Shown here: one piece after another, positions 47,001 through 59,088 of the stretch | Numbering within the stretch: the stretch's first letter is position 1 | Layout of the letters: every line of letters begins with the position of its first letter | NCBI GenBank assembly: GCA_036346225.1 | Contig: JARFIW010001258.1 | Coordinates: 372,001-436,000, forward strand | Direction of reading: 5' to 3' | Origin: Platerodrilus igneus | Taxonomy: Eukaryota; Arthropoda; Insecta; Coleoptera; Lycidae | DNA length: 64,000 bases | The notes under the pieces: model-generated | Database searches by the model: none | What the model saw: only the letters and a program-made list of their open reading frames with translations | What the model was told of the DNA's origin: nothing | Made by a program: the position numbers and the translations under genes

Positions 47001-47318
47001 TTAATTGATTAACTTAACCTTTTGTTGTGGCATTATACCGGCAATTGAATCGATTATTAGAAACGGCAATTGGAAGGTATAATCATTGTGAAGTGATTGC
47101 GCTTTAATGATAGCATGTTTGGATAGATTTCTACAACCTTGGCCTATCCCGGAAACAGGAATATTGGCGTGACTGTATCTTAAGTTTAGCTTATCAAAGA
47201 TTTGCTTTGTAATGAAATTAGATTGTGAACCGCTATCTAACAAGGCTCTGCATTGAAATTTGATTACGGTTGAAGTAATAAACATGTGCTTATTTTTGAA
47301 GTTGCAGTATGAGTACAT
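47001..47318 (-). pseudogene. BEL/Pao aspartic protease
   Basis: RALLDSGSQSNFITKQIF (active-site D-S-G), then GIGQ and the QLPFLIIDSI segment. Typical of BEL/Pao retropepsins, which carry DSG in place of DTG. A frame break separates it from the RT. Confidence 0.8.
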
Positions 47319-47483
47319 ATACTGTCTTGGTTTGTATTATTATTTTCAATATACCTTTTATCAAATTCATCATTATGCCCTTTTGTCTCAGAGCCATTCT
47401 TGAGCAGGAAAGTCAACATTTTGAGTTGTTTGGGCTTGACTATAGTGTTGTTTTTTATTTATATAATCATTATTAGATCTGTT

Positions 47484-47678
47484 TTATCGATTTGAGAAAA
47501 AATGTAGAAATGAATGATGCCTTCTTAGACAATAACGGCATGCATGCAACGATTTACAATCAGTATTTGAATATCCTGGTCTCAGGCAATTCGAGCATAG
47601 GTTAAATCGTTTACTTTCCGATAACCTTTTGTTCATAGGTAACTCTGAAAATAATTTAAAGGCGTAAATATCGTGCAA
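47484..47678 (-). pseudogene. BEL/Pao gag zinc-knuckle region
   Basis: FNLCSNCLRPGYSNTDCK followed by HACRYCLRRHHSFLH: two cysteine/histidine clusters as in BEL/Pao nucleocapsids. The second carries CRYC...HH. The flanking linker is broken. Confidence 0.75.
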
Positions 47679-47933
47679 TTCATTGCATAACGGGCAATGA
47701 AGACTCGTGAATAAAAGCGAGTAATTGCAACGGTTAGATGGTCGTTTAAATTAGGCATTTTGATTGGAGTTACTAGCTTTAGTACCCAATGACTCTAGTA
47801 ATTGGCAGTATTGAGTTAAAAATTACAAGTACTCATCAATTGTTGGTGTAGTATTTGATTTTATTGTTATTTCCCGTTCCCTACGGGTTGATGAATCAAG
47901 TTTAGAATTAAGTAAAAATATCAAAATAGTATT

Positions 47934-48260
47934 TTATTCATCAATGCTCTCTCCTAGATTTCTTAAAGATCTGAAGTGCGTTTGAAATTCATCTAACATT
48001 TTCCGCAGTAATGTATGCGATTTTTTAGAAATATTAGGTAACTCAAAAATAACTTTCATGTAAGCGTTTATAATAGATTTTTTTTGATAGCGCTGTGTTA
48101 ATAGGTCTAGGATCTTATAGTTGCTCTCGCTAGCACTTAATGACGATATTATTTTTCCCGCTTTTTCCTTGAGCACACCACGCAAATAGAAGAATCGCTG
48201 GACATTTGCGAGTAGAGGATTTTGGTTAATTAATGAATCAAAGGCTTCCAAACTGGTCAT
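47934..48260 (-). pseudogene. BEL/Pao gag capsid region (DUF1759)
   Basis: Contains RFFYLRGVLKEKAGKIISSL, then YKILDLLTQRYQKKSIINAY and KMLDEFQTHFRSLRNLGE, the DUF1759 signature blocks. The protein N-terminus upstream of 48260 is lost; sequence from 48261 to 49192 reads as leader or unassigned. Confidence 0.8.
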
Positions 48261-49192
48261 CTATCATTTTTTAGGTTTAGAGATACCTTGTAGGTTAATT
48301 TCCGCGTGTTTTTGAAATGATACGCTAACTTCCGCCGTTGCTGACAGCCAAGTCTGCGCAGAAGGAATGCGGACGTGCGCGAACGAAAGAAGCGACATTA
48401 AACAACGAGACATGATGTAAGCAACAAGTATCTAAGTGCGGTGTAGTTTTTAAAGAAAAACAGGTATGTGGGTTCCCTTTACCTCCCTTTATCGTTCCGC
48501 TACCTCTTTTCTTTCAAACCCCTACGAGATTCAATAGGAAGTTTAGCAACGGATATTAATTTGTTGTCCAACACGGCGCAATCTCAACCCTAACCACGTG
48601 CTGGACCCTGAGATGAAGTTCCAAGAGGTACACATCACGTAAGTAATTTGAATTTTACCTAGAATGTGCATGTAAAGTGAATTAGATAGCGATTGCATCA
48701 TCCGGTAAAAACATGGTTTGTATATGTTATAACAATGGCGTTAGAGCCACGCCTAAGGTGTAATAATAGCGCGTAAATTGCATCGCGGTAAATGTAACAA
48801 CAACTAAAGAGCAGGCGGTGGCTATAATATGAAGTAAATATGTGATGTAATTTCCCAATGTAGTACATCCAATATTTGAAAATAAATTAACTTACCATCC
48901 AAAGCAGCAAATAAAATTCACCTGGAATGGTTAGTTACATACTAACTAGAGCTAGAAGGTTGGAATGAATAAATTGTATAGTATGACAATAAACACAAGT
49001 TTAACGATATTAAGCAGGACGTTAAAATAAGTTAAAGTGGATATGCATCTTCTAGGATAGGTTTAGGGTAATAAATAAAAACGGACTGACCTGTATATCC
49101 GCTTAATTGTGCTGCTACGTATACCTCGCTGGTATTATTGTTAGCAAGCTACAGGTTACAGGTGTGGTTGAATCATCGTGTCTCGAATACCA
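48261..49192 (-). other. BEL/Pao 5' leader and PBS
   Basis: No coding similarity. Directly after the 5' LTR (minus strand, 49192 downward) the sequence TGGTATTCGAGACACGATG is in PBS position. The matching tRNA was not identified. GC-richer segment at 48330-48420. Confidence 0.45.
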
Positions 49193-49505
49193 TGTTGAAG
49201 GAGTGCTTCCTACTGCGCAATGATCCTTACTTTGTTGAAAGATATTACCCTTTTGGTGTGATATCTAATATTAAAGTTCTTGTAATTTTATGAAGATTCT
49301 TATTTTTATTGACTCACATTTTTGACATGAGTTTGTTTTAATATACAAAGGTTGCTACAAAGCTAAGTAATATCAAATAATTTAGTAGACTGTAAATAAA
49401 AAGGCCGAATGCAACCCAATACATACAGGCAAATCTACATGCACTGATGTGTACAAATGTGTAAGAGCAATAGCTGTATGATGCAAATAATAGCAGTACT
49501 GAACA
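49193..49505 (-). repeat. 5' LTR of the BEL/Pao element
   Basis: TGTTCAGTACTG...TTCAACA on the minus strand. It differs from the 3' LTR at many positions, so the element is old. Confidence 0.85.
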
Positions 49506-50360
49506 TGGGGTACGGTTCGGTTCATACATATTCTACAAAGTAGTTTCAAATTAATGATAACACCCAGGCGCGGTTACGAAAGGGAGTTACGGGGGTACAT
49601 GCACCCTCCTTCTCCCGTCTCTTACGAAGACTGGATTATTGTATATTACTAAAAACTCATTCTTGGGTTCATTTTTCGTATGCATGTGCCTTAAAACGCC
49701 TTCCGTTCATTCCTCTCGCTGCAAATGTGATGTTATGCATCCACAATAAAATCTCTTGTTGTATATGTCGATGGCATTAGTATGGTGTTAAGCTCTGTTT
49801 TTAAAATTAATCAGAAGGTGCCGCGGTTGTTGGATATGTTCACGTGAAAGAATGATTAAGAGATGCTGTTATAGAAGAAAGTATTTAAGCTAATACAAAA
49901 ATATTTTCTAAATATTAGGATATTGCTACACACAATTTGTTTGATGTATACGTACATCAGCAGTACTTGTTTATCTAGTCTGAAGAACGTTACGCGGTGA
50001 GGTAGGAGTTGAAACAGAGTCTAACGACTGGTAGAAAAGTTTTCATCATCGATCACTATTTCCTTTCATCAGAACGTGGTTATCGAGGGGAGCCGAGTTG
50101 AAGTTAGTGGCGGAGCAATATCGCGAACAGTTTCTAAAGACTGCACAAAGCAACACGTTAATGGTATATATTTTTACGAAATTTCGTCGTACAGGTAGTG
50201 CATTGTTTTAACGTAAGGAAAGGCGCCTGGTAGGCTACTAGCTGTATATATAAATGAAAATCGTGGTATTGGTATTGGTGTCATCAAAACGAAGTCTTTG
50301 ACGAACGTCCTTGAATTTTAATATTAGTTATACGTCGCTTTGGCAATTGTTGAAAGACAT
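49506..50360 (+). repeat. left arm of the large inverted repeat, inner part
   Basis: Reverse-complement match to 55945-56377 and 52790-53180. The inner part (about 50060-50300) encodes on the plus strand the helix-turn-helix of a DD41D transposase (AEQYREQFLKTAQSNTLMVY, KFRRTGSALF). It is the truncated mirror copy of the minus-strand pseudogene at 52040-53115. Confidence 0.8.
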
Positions 50361-50394
50361 TTGTGATTTTTCTAGGTAACATAGGTACATGTGA

Positions 50395-50683
50395 TATTTC
50401 AATGCTCCACCCGAAAGTACTACATTGGTCGGGAAGCGAGTTTTCTTTACCTGGAAAATTTGGAATTTTGCCGAACCCTTGCTGTTCCAAGCAAGGTAAG
50501 GATCTTTAACGTGCGGAACAACACTTACACACGGGACCTCCATTTTACCTCTCATCAAAACGAGGGTGTATTTTTGTGAAAAATGCTCGCCTAACATTTT
50601 TCAAGCGGACCGTATCGGGATTCGAACCCGGGACCTTGGGTGTAGTAGTCACACACATACCAACTACGCCACGGAGCCGCCTA
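50395..50683 (-). repeat. tRNA-derived SINE
   Basis: The minus-strand head (50683-50606) contains a perfect box A (TGGCGTAGTTGG) and box B (GGTTCGAATCC) in a tRNA-like arrangement with T stem CGGG/CCCG. The body runs to about 50395 and includes CCGCACGTTAAAGATCC, a motif shared by several invertebrate SINE bodies. Unlike the MITE tRNA-like copies, it has no TA array or inverted repeats. It lies in the spacer of the large inverted repeat. Confidence 0.7.
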
Positions 50684-50689
50684 ATAATT

Positions 50690-52030
50690 AACACTAGTTA
50701 CCAAAATAATATACAGGGTGATCCATTTGAAATAAGCGACTTAATTGCAATAATTGTTCAACAAACGGAAAACGATGCAATGAGCAGCCTGTATATAATT
50801 TTGGTAGCTAGTGTTATGTTTCCATTAACTACAAGTTTATATTGTTCCTTTACAAAAGTTAAATGTTTATCATCATCTAAATCATGCTGTTATGAAAATT
50901 TTAAATAAAGCACGCCAATTTAAAAAAGTTGAATATCTCAACAACTATGAGATTTAGATGTAGGTCATTCTGATAAAAGTTGTCCGAGTTTGATACGAGC
51001 AATCAGAAATTTTAATAAAATGCAACGTGTTCTATTTTAAAAACCATAACTTTAGCAAATACCTTTTTATTGAGCACCCTGTGCAATACTAATTAATTTT
51101 ACGTTTTAGACAATTTGAGGACACATACAACTTATTTGAAAGTTTTTTCGCTAACTGTTATCATTAAACAGTATTAAAGCGTTTCATAATCGCTGGGATA
51201 CCCAATATTTTTAAAGAAAAGTTTAATATATCTATATTTGTATAAAAAGCAAATGCTTACTTGCTCTACAAAAGAAACAATGTACAAACATAAATTAGAA
51301 GTTAATTATAGGTATTAACCGCTGTATATATAATTCTGGAAGTGATATCTAGTCGAATAAATGTCCAAAATGGATTTTTGCAGTCAAAATATATTTGATG
51401 TTCAAAGTATGAGATCATAGTCTCATGTAAATTATAGGAAACCAGTTTACCTTTAGTATATTCAAAGTTTTGTCAATGTTTTGTAAAAATAGATATTTTC
51501 AGTTTTTAGTTTTTAATTTCGCCATTAGGCGATGTTAGAAAAAGTTTCGAAACATTGTGTCAAATGTAAAGATGTGATTTTATTATTTCAAGAAAACGTC
51601 GTTTGATTCGGTGTTATCGCGCGGGTCTAGGAAAAATCTACGGGGTGTCACAACTTTGTGGGCAACCATTTTTATTTTTATTAACAAAAACCATGAGGTA
51701 CTAAAACGTTATTTTCAAAAAATTTTGTATAAGCATATACATATAGTATTTAAAAACTTGAATTACACATAGTTTAATTGAAGTTTGTTTTTTTCTCTTT
51801 ACAGTCTTTCAGAAGTTCCTCAAGATTCACTGGAGTATTTTTATGTATGTACAGTAACGTTAATCCGATACAGCGATTTTCAGTTATTGTTGACCTGAGG
51901 TAAATTTTAATCCGTAGTGACGAAAAATACTTTTTCTCACTACACGTGGTCACTGGAAAAATAGCTATACTACAGTATGCGCCAAAATGGACACTACTGG
52001 AGCATAATAAGGAACAAATTTTAACCTACA
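50690..52030. other. spacer of the large inverted repeat, unassigned
   Basis: Begins near TATACAGGGTGATCCATTTG, the kind of motif ending insect mariner-like MITEs. Near 51970 CGCCAAAATGGACACTACTGG through GGAACAAATTTTA repeats the motif at 40880-40925 of the arm. No gene seen; the 50576-50908 frame is chance. Confidence 0.4.
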
Positions 52031-52039
52031 TTTATTTTG

Positions 52040-53115
52040 AAGGGTGTTTCATTCTGTAATTACTTAACAAAATGGTAATGTAGATGTTCAAAGGGTGCGT
52101 AATTGCGTAGTAGGTAGTATTCATAACGATCACGCATATTTTGAAACATATCGTGGAATATAAGCTGTTCCAGATCCCTAACAAAGGTGACGATCTTCTC
52201 ACGTAATGCGTACAAACTTCTGGGCAAATCTGTGCCACTAAATACTTTTTCCTTTAACATTCCCCCATGTGATGTCAGTGAAAGGAGTGTGATCGGAAGT
52301 AGAAGTCAGTCAAACAATAATATTTCTCCTGGAAAGATTAGTTGCGCCATGACTAAAAACTGTTGAACAGTGTGGCAGGTCACCTCGTTTTGTTAAAGCT
52401 ATTGCCTATTCATTCGAAGATTCCTGGCACGACAAAATCGTCTGACATCTGGAACAAAAGGCATGATCAGCATGTCTCTGTAACAGTCCTGGGTAGCAGT
52501 AAAATGTCAATCGTCAATATCCCAATGAAATACGGTCCTAGCACGGTTGTTGCACTGCACATCATATCGTCACACACTCACTATGCAGAGATTTCTCAGA
52601 ACGAAGAAAATGAGTTATTTGTCGATTAATAAAACCGTTCATATAAATGTGACCTTTTCGGAAAACCAAACATTAACAAAGAAATCTAGATCTCGTATAC
52701 CATGTACAAATAAGCTGCATAGTACTGAAACCCTGGCTTGTTTATTTTGATCCGTTAATCCTTGCTAAATCCACCAATGCGTTTTAACAATTGTCAAAGC
52801 GACGTATTACTAACGTTCAAATTCAAGGACGTTTAGTCAAAGCCTTCGTTTTGATGACACCAATACCTGACTGAGGACACATCCGCGATTTTCATTTGTA
52901 TATACAGTTAGTAGCCTACCAAGCGCCTTACCGTACGTTGAAACAATGCACTACCTGTACTACGAAATTTCGTAAAAATATATACCATTAACGTGTTGCT
53001 TTGTGCAGTCTTCATAAACTGTTCGTGATATTGTTCCGCCACAAACATCATCTCGGCTCCCCTCGATAGCAACGTCCTGATGAACGGAGTGATCCATGAT
53101 GAAAACTTTTATACC
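52040..53115 (-). pseudogene. DD41D-type mariner-like transposase, full length but broken
   Basis: The minus strand from about 53110 reads the helix-turn-helix (QYREQF..., KFRRTGS-like, in the right arm). A central segment follows (NVWFSEKVTFI at about 52680; CYRDMLIMPFVPDVRRFCRA, ARNLRMNRQ near 52450), then EVTCHTVQQF where the family has DGATCHT. The end is ITWGMLKEKVFSGTDLPRSL, LREKIV and MFQNMRDRYEYYL (52270-52060). Many stops and frameshifts. It sits in the centre of the large inverted repeat, as transposase genes do in foldback-type elements, and its first third is duplicated inverted in the left arm. Confidence 0.75.
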
Positions 53116-53253
53116 CGTCGCTAGACTCTTTTTCAACTCCTATCTCACCGCGTAACGTTCTTCCTACTAGTACAAACAAGTACTGCTAATGCACTGACGT
53201 GCCAACGAACTAACATACGCGTGTCATTAGCGTAAAATCCAGTACGTATATAT
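52790..53253 (-). repeat. right arm of the large inverted repeat, inner part
   Basis: Mirror of 49965-50360. It retains about 70 bases (53185-53253) deleted from the left arm but present in the related fragment at 22740-22800. Confidence 0.8.
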
Positions 53254-55944
53254 AGTCAAAACCATTTAAACTGACCGATGACTCACCGCGGTACATTATT
53301 AGAATGAAAATTGCATGTCTTTGTCAGTATATGTAACTATTTGCCCTAAAACAGGATGGATAGAAAAAAAATACGTCTTTTAAGGATTGGTATGGCAGCA
53401 TCAAAACGTATGTCTGTTATAACTAAAATATTTATGTATTATTATAACCTATAAATAATTTTAGTTTCCTGTCACTTTTTGTTGTCTTTTCACGTAGTTC
53501 TTGATTTTTTGTTGTATTTATGTTTTTACATTTAGCTCAAATCGCAAATATAAAAGTTTTTTCAAAAGTAAAAGATTTCTTACACTTATAAAGGTAAATA
53601 CAGCCATCCTATAACAACACAAAATACTATCACCTCTTTGCTTTTTAGTTGTTCAAAATGCTTCGAAACAAAACATCTCAAACCCCAAACACACCAGGTG
53701 ATTTTGAACGTCATGGATTATTTTGAAAGAGAGCGTGATAATGAATGTGTTTTAGTTTCGTTTGGAAGTGTTATGCAGGTACAAAATAAACACACTTAGT
53801 CCTTCAAATCAATTAATCATTTCTTCAGCAAACCTCTGAAACATGTGCTTTAGCCTTAGTGTTTTAACAAAGATTAAGAGAGGAGGCTCACAAGCTCTAA
53901 AGGAAAATTTTCCAATTCATTCGACGTGCAGGAAACGCAACCAAACAAAAAGCAGATCTTGCGATGTTGAAGATTTTATAAAACATGCAGTTAAACGTAA
54001 AATTTATGAGATGCACTCGAAAAGTAATATGAAAATTAATTGTAATTAGTAACTAATTTTTATATTTGTAGGACTTCATGTAACTGCACAAGCACTCCAA
54101 AAAGAGCCTGTTACTGCCGGCATATGTAATTTCAAATTAACTAGCTTAAGAAGACTTTTACCTACTATAGGATTTTTTATAAAGTAGATGATGGAAGGCA
54201 AGGATTGTTCGAGAAACAACATATAGCTGCTGCACGAATAAAATTCTTAAAGGATTACCGTTCCAATAAGGAAACGCAACTATATGAACCTGTTTTCTTG
54301 ACGAGACTTGGCTTTTTAGTAGGGATCTGCCAAAAGAATTGGCATGATAATTCTCACAAAAGCATCAAGAAGAAGCCATTTGGAACAGGAAGACGGTTAG
54401 TTGTTAATTTGTTGTTGTCACTGTGCTTTGTATAGTTACCAAATGTTGTTTTAAATTTATTGTGATACATGCTGGAAATACAAATGGTTTTATACATGAT
54501 GCATCTCTTTTGTTTTCTTCAAAATCACAATATGCAGATTATCATGGTGATATGAACACAGAAATGTTCACAAAATGGTTCCAAAAAAGTTTATTACCAA
54601 ATTTAAGCGGTCCAAGTTTAATCGTGCTAGATAATGCTTCATATCATTCGCAATTAGTCGAAAAGGTTCCTAACAATTTTTCAAATAAAGAGGAATTCAT
54701 TAATTATTTGCTTCGACATAACATATTTGCTGACACTTCAATGTTAAAAAGAAAATTACTTGCATTAGTAAAGGAAAATGTTTAACCAAAAATATTCATA
54801 CTTGATGAACTTGCAACACAAAGTGGCCATAAAGTATTAAGGCTCCCTCCATACCATTGCCAATTTAATCCAATAGAACTAATTTGGGGTAATTGCAAAG
54901 GCTATTACGACCAAAATTTTTGAAGATTTAATGACGAGCACGTACAATTGATATAGCAGGAAGCACTTGGAAGGATAGATGACAAATATTGGCAAAAATG
55001 CACTCACCATTCAGAAAAATGTATGATAGAATGGTGGCAAATTGAAAAAAAAAACTTATTATCAACTTAGAGGATTCAAGCAGCAATGACTCTTATGAAG
55101 ATGATTCAATTTCAGAATAATTGATTAATATAAAATGAAGTGGTGTCCTAGATTTATACTTTCTTAATGTAGTAGAGCAATATTACAATAAAATAATACA
55201 CTACCGTTTTGTTTATTTAATACTAAATTTGATTAAATATTTACAAATACACTTTCATATGTACAACCATGCTATGCTTGTTGACCATATAAAACAGGAA
55301 TAAAATAAAATCCCGAAACTACAATTTCCTTGATAATTGTGTGAATAACAAGTCTAATTCCAACAGAAATTATTAGTCTTCAGATATTATCGAATCAATT
55401 AGAACACACGCATCTTTATACTTAATAACAATATAATATCTTGAAAATTCACTTTATGTTTTCAAAAACCAACAATATCGCGACACCATGCTAAATATCC
55501 AGTATCTGCAGTACATTTCTAAACTAAGATTTTATCTACATTCCTGAAAATAGCTTGTCCATTTCCATATTACATATTATTAATATCTTCATTTAAACAC
55601 AATTCATCTAAATAAAATGTTGGTCTATTTCCCTTCCAAACTTCCAATTTACCTTGAATTTTTTGGTTTAATTTTTATAAAAGAAAAATGTATTTGATAC
55701 TTATGTTAACGCCGTTGGCAACTGCATATCCAACAAACATTTCTTATAATTCGTAGAAATTATAAGATCATTTATAAAAGCCCTGGGACATACATTCTCA
55801 GCTAGTATTTGTCACAATATAAACTGCATGCGCCATTTTGTATAAACAACTGAACTAATCCAGAATGCTAGAAATACGTTCTGATTGCATTGATGCATAT
55901 GCTTTAACAAGATGAGTCATCGGTCAGCTTAACTGGTTTTAACT
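53254..55944 (+). mobile_element. Sailor-like (long D-E spacing) Tc1/mariner element
   Basis: The ends AGTCAAAACC...CTGACCGATGACTC and their inverted copy at 55914-55944 form terminal repeats of about 31 bp, with TA sequences on both sides. It is present only in the right arm, so it is an insertion into it. It contains a broken transposase gene at 53657-55070. Confidence 0.8.
53657..55070 (+). pseudogene. Sailor-like DDE transposase, broken
   Basis: The N-terminal part (53843-54049) ends near a candidate 30-base intron (GTAATTAG...TTTGTAG, 54042-54071). The catalytic part starts with FEKQHIAAARIKFLKDYRSN (54205). The first motif DETW is present at 54299-54310 but in a neighbouring frame, a one-base change having shifted it. 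HAGNTNGFIHDASLLFSSKS and LIVLDNASYHSQ (second Asp codon at 54630) follow. After a stop at 54783 come LDELATQSGHKVLRLPPYHC and NPIELIW (Glu codon at 54876). The second Asp and the Glu are 81 residues apart, far from the 34 of Tc1 and close to the DD82E spacing described for Sailor elements (recalled, not looked up). Confidence 0.75.
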
Positions 55945-56377
55945 ATATAGCGCAAATCGTGTATAGCAATATCCTGATATTTAGAAAAATATTATTGTAT
56001 TAGCTTAAATACTTTCTGCTATAACAGCATCTCTTAAATCATTCTTGCACGTGAACATATACAACAACCGCGACTCCTAATTAATGTTAAAGACAGAGTT
56101 TAACACCATATTAATGCCCTCGATACATACAATAGAAGAATCTTTTGTGGATGCTTAAGATCACATTTGCAGCGAAAGGAATGAATGGAAGATGTTTTAA
56201 CGCACATGTATACTAAAAATGAACCCAAGAATTAGTTTTTAGTAATATAAAATAATCTAGTTTTCGTAAGAGAGAGGGTTCATGTGCACCCGTGACTCCC
56301 TTCTGTATCCGCGTCTGGGTGTTATCATTAATTTGAACCAACTTTGTAGAATATGTATGAACAGAACCGTACCCTCA
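55945..56377 (-). repeat. right arm of the large inverted repeat, second part
   Basis: Mirror of 49506-49965. It ends with CCTCA (56373-56377), the target duplication of the BEL/Pao LTR. Confidence 0.85.
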
Positions 56378-56689
56378 TGTTCAGTACTGCTATTACTTGC
56401 ATTGTGCAGCTATTGCTCTTACACATTTGTACATATCAGTGCATGTATAGTTGTCTGTATCTATTGGGGTGCACTCGACCTACTTATCTACAGTCCACTA
56501 AATTATTTGATATTACTTATCTTTGTAGCAACCTTTGTATATTAAAACAAACTCATATCAAAAATATGTGTCAATGAAATAGAAATTTTCATAAAATTAG
56601 AAGAATTTTAATATTAGATATTACACCATAGCGGTGATATACTGCAACAAGGTAGGGTTCATCGCGCAGTGGGAAGCACTCTGTCAACA
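56378..56689 (+). mobile_element. solo BEL/Pao LTR with 5-bp target duplication
   Basis: TGTTCAGTACTGC...GTCAACA, matching both LTRs of the BEL/Pao element at 41822-49505. Flanked by CCTCA at 56373-56377 and 56690-56694. It occupies the position in the right arm that the complete element occupies in the left arm, so it arose by recombination between the two LTRs of a shared insertion. Short frames inside are not genes. Confidence 0.85.
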
Positions 56690-57350
56690 CCTCAATTTTC
56701 AGTACCATAAATTCCAATAGGGTTTGTTTTATTAATACTTCTAATTACAAAGATGTCTTTGTATAGCATAAGCAACGCTTGGTTAACAACTCGATCTTCT
56801 TTTAGGAATACCACGTATATCTTGACTGAGTTTTTGAATAGATTAAAATTTAACCACCACTATGTCCTATAAGAGTTAAGAATATTTCTGCCGACACTTT
56901 TTTCCAGGCATAAAGTTATCAGAATAAATTTAACTGGTTTTAACTCAGTTTTAAGTAGTTTGATGGCTTTACTATTTTGGCAGTAAACAGCATTCACGTA
57001 GCACTAACCATTTCATCAGTCAAAATTATCCCTGCCAACATTGTTGGGCCGAGCGTAGTGTTTGCGGAATAACTTTAACCGGTACAATACTTTAATATTT
57101 TGGCAAAAAATAACAATAATGTAGCCGTAATTATTACACTAGTTCAAATTATTCTGGCTAACTATTTTTGTCAGGTGTAAAGTTAAGGGAATAACTTTAA
57201 CTGTTTCTAATTCCTGGTTTTAATGTGTTTGCAGTAAACAGCACCAACCTAGCACTAACGATTACAACACTTAAAATTATTTTTCTCAAAATTTTTCTAT
57301 AGACGTGAAGTTAGCGAAATAACTTTAACTACCAATAACTTCTGTTTGAG
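56690..57350 (-). repeat. right arm of the large inverted repeat, third part
   Basis: Mirror of 41166-41821, including several 125-bp units. It ends with TGTTTGAG, the hAT target duplication. Confidence 0.85.
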
Positions 57351-59088
57351 CAGTATCGTGCATGTAATATAGGCAAAAAGGCAATGCCTACCCTAGAAAA
57401 AGTACGAATTTATATGTATATTATATATTTTTTTATTTTAATAATACATCATCAAATTTAATTTAAATACATTTACATTTTCGATAACGAGTAGTTTATA
57501 GTAATTTTAATACTTCTATTAACAAATTAACTTATAACAAATATTATTGTCAATATTTCGCCAAAAATGAAAAGACAAGCGCAAGCGCGCCCAGAATAAC
57601 CGAATAACTGCATGCACAAAATATTATGAATGGTGCAGGCAGGCTGTGAAGGCACGAACAGGTGACCCTATGTATTCATAGGCAGTGCTTTAGTGCTTTT
57701 AGTAGGAAGCGGAAGCGTAAATTTTGGTTGCGCATTATCGTTTACCATCGATCGCGATACTTGCAGACTGGTAACGACTTGACTAGTTGTGACGCGTCCG
57801 CGGAGTAACTTCTTTGTGTTGTATTTATTTTATCAATAATACAATATCATATACATAATGAAGAATAATGAATGCTTCTGTGACATGCGTTTACTGTTTG
57901 TGAGTGTAGTTTGCATTCAGAGACTAAAACGAATAAATTTAATACTAAAACGTATAACGAAAAACAAGTAGTAATTTAAATCGGACGGCCTACTCCATCT
58001 TTAAAATTACAACAACAAAAGAAGAACCCTTCAATATATTTCAATTGTAAGTTTTATGATCAAAGTAAACACTTTTTTCAACTGTTAAGAACTTAGCAAC
58101 ATTTTTTCATACTAGCACCAAGCGTACAGACTTTTATAATCAATTTGAATTTAATTACTTTTTAATATTTAACAGAATTTTTATACAGACAGATGTGCTT
58201 TTTAACATGATACAGTCAAAAGTTGTAGATATTGGGTATTGCCTTAAAAAAATTGAAGATTATAAACTCTTTGTTGAAATGTTCTATAATGAAGGTGATG
58301 TAATATACGAAGAAACTTTAACTTTTTGTGGGGAACCAAGAAATAGACGAAACGTAAGTGATATAAAACTTTACTACAGACGCACCTTTCCTGAAATAGT
58401 GGATAATATAAAAAGTGAAATTTCTGATCGCTATTCAGAAATTAATAAACTATGTTCTTTTGTCTTTTGGATCACGATTCTTTTTCTAGTTACAACTGTG
58501 AATTTCCAGAAAAGCTCTTTTCAGAATTAAAAACAAGGTGCAGTGAAAGATTTAAATTTGACCACTTTAAAAAACGAATTGATTCGTTTGTACTCTCCAT
58601 GGGATTTTGCAGGTGTTAATTCGTACGAAATCATCCGATTCTGAGAAGAAAAAAAATATGTATCATGTATTTCCTCAACTAATGGCATTGACCAAATTGA
58701 TTGTAACAATTCCGGCAAATAGCGCATCTGCGGAACGATCGTTTTCTGGCTTAAAACGAATTCATACATACCTGCGTAATACTCAGGAATAAGAGCGGTT
58801 AAATAACTTAATTATTGTTTCTCTTGAAAAGGACCTAGTGCAAGAACTAAAATGAACTTTTAGTTTCTATGACAATGTATTGAGTGAATTTTTAAAAAAA
58901 GACGGCCGAATTGAATTTATTTTCAAAAAATAGTTTGTTAGTGATACATATAATCTGTGATTCCAGGCGTATATACAAGTCAAACTCACATTTAGATACT
59001 TAAATTGCAGAATTTATGTACATCTCTGGCAAGTTTTTTGTTTTTAACTTTTTGCCTACCCTGCATTAACAATCACTGCACGCCACTG
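57351..59088 (+). mobile_element. 1.7-kb hAT element with exact ends
   Basis: Begins CAGTATCGTGCA and ends TGCACGCCACTG, imperfect 12-bp terminal inverted repeats. The 8-bp duplication TGTTTGAG flanks it at 57343-57350 and 59089-59096. Subterminal inverted AGGCAAAAAG / CTTTTTGCCT motifs are near 57377 and 59047. The empty site is CTCAAGCA at 41166 in the other arm. It carries a deleted hAT transposase gene. Confidence 0.9.
58195..58792 (+). pseudogene. hAT transposase C-terminal remnant
   Basis: The first frame (58195-58530) reads IQSKVVDIGYCLKKIEDYKL and YRRTFPEIVDNIKSEISDRY, as upstream of the dimerisation domain in ZMYM1-like hATs. After a break the second (58607-58792) ends with YHVFPQLMALTKLIVTIPAN and SASAERSFSGLKRIHTYLRN, the hAT C-terminal dimerisation block, then TAA. 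The zinc finger and catalytic Asp regions are absent, so the element depended on a transposase supplied elsewhere. Confidence 0.8.

Larger units (their letters stand above)
41822..49505 (-). mobile_element. BEL/Pao LTR retrotransposon (minus strand)
   Basis: Two 313-315-bp direct repeats enclose, in minus-strand order, gag (DUF1759), zinc knuckles, aspartic protease, RT, RNase H and integrase, the BEL/Pao order. Every gene is broken. Flanks are TGAAG (41817-41821) and TGGGG (49506-49510), each one base from the TGAGG expected from the solo LTR in the other arm. A 1.8-kb insertion interrupts pol. Confidence 0.85.

Noticed and set aside
50576..50908. 110-codon frame in the spacer
   Set aside because: It crosses the SINE tRNA head and is not conserved; non-coding.
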